Source: PoT sp049331405 (GTDB lineage Bacteria; Planctomycetota; Planctomycetia; Isosphaerales; Isosphaeraceae). From it: a DNA stretch of 64,000 bases. The stretch is taken from NCBI RefSeq assembly GCF_049331405.1, contig NZ_CP186274.1, positions 3,844,001-3,908,000 of the forward strand, in the 5' to 3' direction. The position numbers and the translations under genes were made by a program. Below the pieces are notes generated by a model. It did no database searches. It had not been told where the DNA came from and worked only from the letters and a program-made list of their open reading frames with translations. Below, one piece after another: positions 62,098 through 64,000 of the stretch (position 1 is its first letter; each line of letters begins with the position of its first letter).

Positions 62098-62134
62098 TTA
62101 GCGTGCAATTTTGTCCGTTCCGAGGCGTGACCCC
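62097..62134 (-). repeat. Right 38-bp terminal inverted repeat
   Basis: Reverse-complement copy of the left repeat. The outer base abuts TTGTC at 62135-62139. Confidence 0.85.
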
Positions 62135-62311
62135 TTGTCGGCCGTGAGCACCGTCAGAGTGTCGCCGTCGCTGACGCCGACGACCCTGGCGGGATAGTCG
62201 GCGATCGCGGCCGGGGCCAACAGGAGCAGGATGGCGGGGGGGCAAGCGATCATAGGCAGGCCTTCCACTCGGGCGGTGACATCGTGTCACCATGCGGCGT
62301 TAGTCGGCGAG

Positions 62312-63802
62312 TTACTGATGCACGTCCTTGCCCGACTTGTCCGCCCAGGGGATGCTCTTGCCCGAGCCTGCCGTGAAGTCGACCTTGAGATGGTCGTATC
62401 GCTCGGCCGCCTTCACCAGCAGCTTGAAGGTCCCCACCTCCCCCGGCTCGAGGGGGTCGGGCTTCAGGTAGGAGTCATCCGTCTCGAGCAGGTTGCCGGC
62501 CCGATCCTCGAGCGTGATGGCGATCTTCAAGCTGTCGAGGGATTCACCGCTCGCGTTTTTCACCCTCCCCTGGACCTCGAGGTAACGCTCGGAGTCCGAG
62601 GGTTTCGCGACGATGTCAGTTAGGACAAGACTCCGGGCTCCGGCATCCTTTGTCGGGAGAACCTGCTCCTTTAGATCGTCGGCAAAGGGGGGCCGAACCA
62701 TGGTTATCGGTTGTATAGACCAGCCGAGCTTTTCGTCGAGGATGCCGGCCCGCTCTTGAGACGAGCCAGCGGAAAGGAGTTTCTCTGCAATCCCCTGGGC
62801 CCCCTCATTCTTCTCCCGCTTGGCCGCCGCCAGCGATTCACGAAACAGCTTCTCTGCCTTCCCGGAATCACTAGTGCAGCCCCATCCTTTCTCGTAACAG
62901 GAAGCGAGCATTAAGAGATGAGCCGCATTGCCTGACTCTGAGGCTTTCAAGAACGCAGCGAAGCCCAAGGCTGGGTCGCTGGGGTATGCGCCGATGAACC
63001 CCAGCCTGAACATGGTGCCCTGATTAAAAGATGCCTGCGCGTCGCCCGATGCTGCGGCCATGGTGAGCCACTTCATATGGGTCTGCGCAAAAGTATTTGA
63101 CGATTTTATGTCTTTGTTTTGTAATGCTTTGTCTCTGCGATCTTCGGCCATTTCTGCACATCGAATCATCCCATCGACAGAACCAGCCTTCGCGGCCTTC
63201 TCGTATAAGAGGTTTGCTTTCGGCCAATCCTCCGGAACGCCTGTGCCGGTCCAATAGTGATCGCCGAGTTGTACGAGGGCGAATATGTACCCGGCGTCGG
63301 AAGCCTTTTTGTACCAGGCGATGGCTTGCTTAAGATTCTTGGTCACTCCAAGGCCTCCGGAATAGCAATTCCCTAGTCTCGCCATCGCTGCCGGGTAGCC
63401 CTTCTTGGCCGAACGCATATACCAATTGAACGCCAAATCATTGTCAGGCTTCACTCCCAGCCCCATCGAATATGCCTTGCCAAGCGTGTAGGCACACTCA
63501 GAGGACTTGTCGGCATTGGCTTTGAGATAAGGCATTACTTCGTCCACAAGCTGGGCAGCTCTGACGGGGTCGAATGTGGTTACACCTCGCGATCGACTCT
63601 CTACAGTGTCTTCTCGCAGCAATTGAGCCAGATAGAACTTGCAGATGGGATCGTCTGAACCCTTCGCCTTTTCTAAGGCCTCTCCATATCGCCCGAGGCT
63701 TGCCAATGAGAGTACCTGCTTCCTCGCATTAGCGTCCTCAGCCAGCGATTCCAAGGGGGCCAGGAGGCTGGCCAGGGCCAGCGTCGCCAAGATGGTGCGC
63801 AC
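62312..63802 (-). CDS. Exported Sel1-like repeat protein with a C-terminal beta domain
   Basis: About 496 residues from GTG 63802, which gives a clean signal peptide (VRTILATLALASLLAPLESLA); the frame is open to 63847. Five or more Sel1/TPR-type repeats follow between about residues 90 and 320: AYTLGKAYSMGLGVKPDNDL, AMARLGNCYSGGLGVTKNLK, ALVQLGDHYWTGTGVPEDWP and later LASCYEKGWGCTSDSGKAEK. From about 385 a small beta-sandwich begins (SLVLTDIVAKPSDSERYLEV, QGRVKNASGESLDSLKIAIT), similar to FxLYD-type domains. Such proteins mediate protein-protein contacts outside the cytoplasm. Confidence 0.82.
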   Translation of the reverse strand: MRTILATLALASLLAPLESLAEDANARKQVLSLASLGRYGEALEKAKGSDDPICKFYLAQLLREDTVESRSRGVTTFDPVRAAQLVDEVMPYLKANADKSSECAYTLGKAYSMGLGVKPDNDLAFNWYMRSAKKGYPAAMARLGNCYSGGLGVTKNLKQAIAWYKKASDAGYIFALVQLGDHYWTGTGVPEDWPKANLLYEKAAKAGSVDGMIRCAEMAEDRRDKALQNKDIKSSNTFAQTHMKWLTMAAASGDAQASFNQGTMFRLGFIGAYPSDPALGFAAFLKASESGNAAHLLMLASCYEKGWGCTSDSGKAEKLFRESLAAAKREKNEGAQGIAEKLLSAGSSQERAGILDEKLGWSIQPITMVRPPFADDLKEQVLPTKDAGARSLVLTDIVAKPSDSERYLEVQGRVKNASGESLDSLKIAITLEDRAGNLLETDDSYLKPDPLEPGEVGTFKLLVKAAERYDHLKVDFTAGSGKSIPWADKSGKDVHQ

Positions 63803-64000
63803 GGTTCCATCCCAAAGCAGAATGCCCCCGCCGGGGCCGTAACGCACCTGGCGGGGGCATCGGGTCGGGGCATCGCCCCGAGCGTTTCAATGCGGCGTGG
63901 TTACGGGCACGCGCTTGGATCCGAGCGTAGCGTGCGACCGCCGGGCACTCAAGGCGTTAGAGATCTGGGCCGTCTCGGGCAGGAAATGGTGAAGGATCGA
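63803..64000. promoter_or_regulatory. Leader of the Sel1 gene and window end
   Basis: ATGCCCCCGCC (63822-63832) pairs exactly with 63850-63860 around a 17-base loop, about 20 bases before the chosen Sel1 start. It could be a leader hairpin, or a terminator for a gene outside the window. Nothing else was recognised to the edge. Confidence 0.4.

Larger units (their letters stand above)
61251..62134. mobile_element. 884-bp non-autonomous Tn3-family element (mobile-insertion-cassette type)
   Basis: The ends are 38-bp inverted repeats (61251-61288 and 62097-62134) with one mismatch, starting GGGGTCACTCCTCGGAACGG and containing ACAAAAT, CACG and CTAAC blocks in the order found in Tn3-family terminal repeats. 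The flanks carry a 5-bp direct duplication TTGTC (61246-61250 and 62135-62139), the size made by Tn3 transposases. There is no transposase inside; the content is a membrane-protein gene on the minus strand and a resolvase-like helix-turn-helix remnant near the right end. Confidence 0.85.
61094..62253 (-). pseudogene. Staphylococcal nuclease-like (SNase) gene split by a Tn3-type element and truncated at the 3' end
   Basis: The N-terminal part reads from ATG 62253: signal peptide MIACPPAILLLLAPAAIA, then ARVVGVSDGDTLTVLTAD. The rest resumes at 61250-61094: KRQVKIRLQEVDSPETGQDF, SRAKQAASDLAFGQAVTI and DTDRYGRTVV. These are the SNase motifs (DGDT-hydrophobic, R-hydrophobic-hydrophobic-D-PE, DRYGR). 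Deleting 61251-62134 plus one TTGTC joins ACG-GCC-GAC-AAG-CGG in frame. The end that would carry the helical C-terminus is missing, replaced by the antisense of the polymerase-like fragment. Before disruption it was an exported nuclease. Confidence 0.8.

Noticed and set aside
62039..62293. 84-codon minus-strand frame across the right end of the Tn3-type element
   Set aside because: It is in a different frame from the SNase signal peptide and core; the SNase reading starts at 62253.
1..64000. CRISPR arrays
   Set aside because: No set of regularly spaced short direct repeats was seen; the repeats present are terminal inverted repeats and one diverged pair.

Overview
The window is GC-rich, gene-dense bacterial chromosome. 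It very probably comes from a planctomycete, most likely the Isosphaeraceae. The basis is family content: a prepilin-like DUF1559 protein with a small lipoprotein gene in front of it, a PSD1 (cytochrome-c/DUF1549/DUF1553) plus Tat-exported DUF1501 pair, ThuA-like and DUF1080 secreted proteins, and an ECF sigma factor fused to a membrane segment and an exported domain. No rRNA operon or CRISPR array was seen.

Layout. 1-7.0 kb: the C-terminal part of a GH38-type glycosidase, secreted sugar-related proteins (ThuA-like, DUF1080), a zinc-ribbon protein, a GT39-like membrane glycosyltransferase and a Gfo/Idh/MocA-like protein. 7.2-14.7 kb: housekeeping genes, namely D-aminoacyl-tRNA deacylase, an FGGY sugar kinase, GlmU and the gatCAB operon. 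14.8-18 kb: a Tat-exported sugar isomerase-like protein, a cupin and a DUF3754 membrane protein. 18.2-23.2 kb: ResB and CcsA (system II cytochrome c biogenesis). 23.3-29.8 kb: a seven-gene minus-strand catabolic operon whose members point to L-fucose/L-galactose or uronate oxidation. It is closed by a very long bidirectional terminator. 30.4-33.3 kb: a GAF-PAS-PAS-GAF-HD-GYP signalling protein. 34.2-46.3 kb: planctomycete-type exported proteins and the sigma factor. 46.8-48.1 kb: a universal stress protein, dodecin and small Cys-containing protein cluster.

From about 48.9 kb the DNA becomes a mosaic. A tyrosine-recombinase remnant with two single-base frameshifts lies next to a tRNA-Ser(UGA)-like gene whose D-arm region is disrupted. 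Phage-derived genes follow: a terminase small subunit with no large subunit, and a tape-measure-like coiled-coil protein. The phage DNA is interrupted between about 52.95 and 58.0 kb by a visibly lower-GC island. That island holds a small HTH regulator, a DNA methyltransferase, a PD-(D/E)XK-like nuclease and a MORC/MutL-type GHKL ATPase. It is a compact restriction/defence module and the strongest candidate for an under-described system here. A roughly 100-nt repeat with two conserved hairpins occurs on both sides of the island.

At the right end, a staphylococcal-nuclease-like gene is split by an 884-bp element with 38-bp Tn3-type inverted repeats and a 5-bp target duplication (TTGTC). The element has no transposase and carries a gene for a membrane protein of unknown function. 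Removing the element and one target copy restores the nuclease reading frame exactly. The distal end of the nuclease gene is fused to the start of a Y-family DNA polymerase-like gene on the other strand. A Sel1-repeat exported protein ends the window. All calls were made by reading the sequence; no database search was run.
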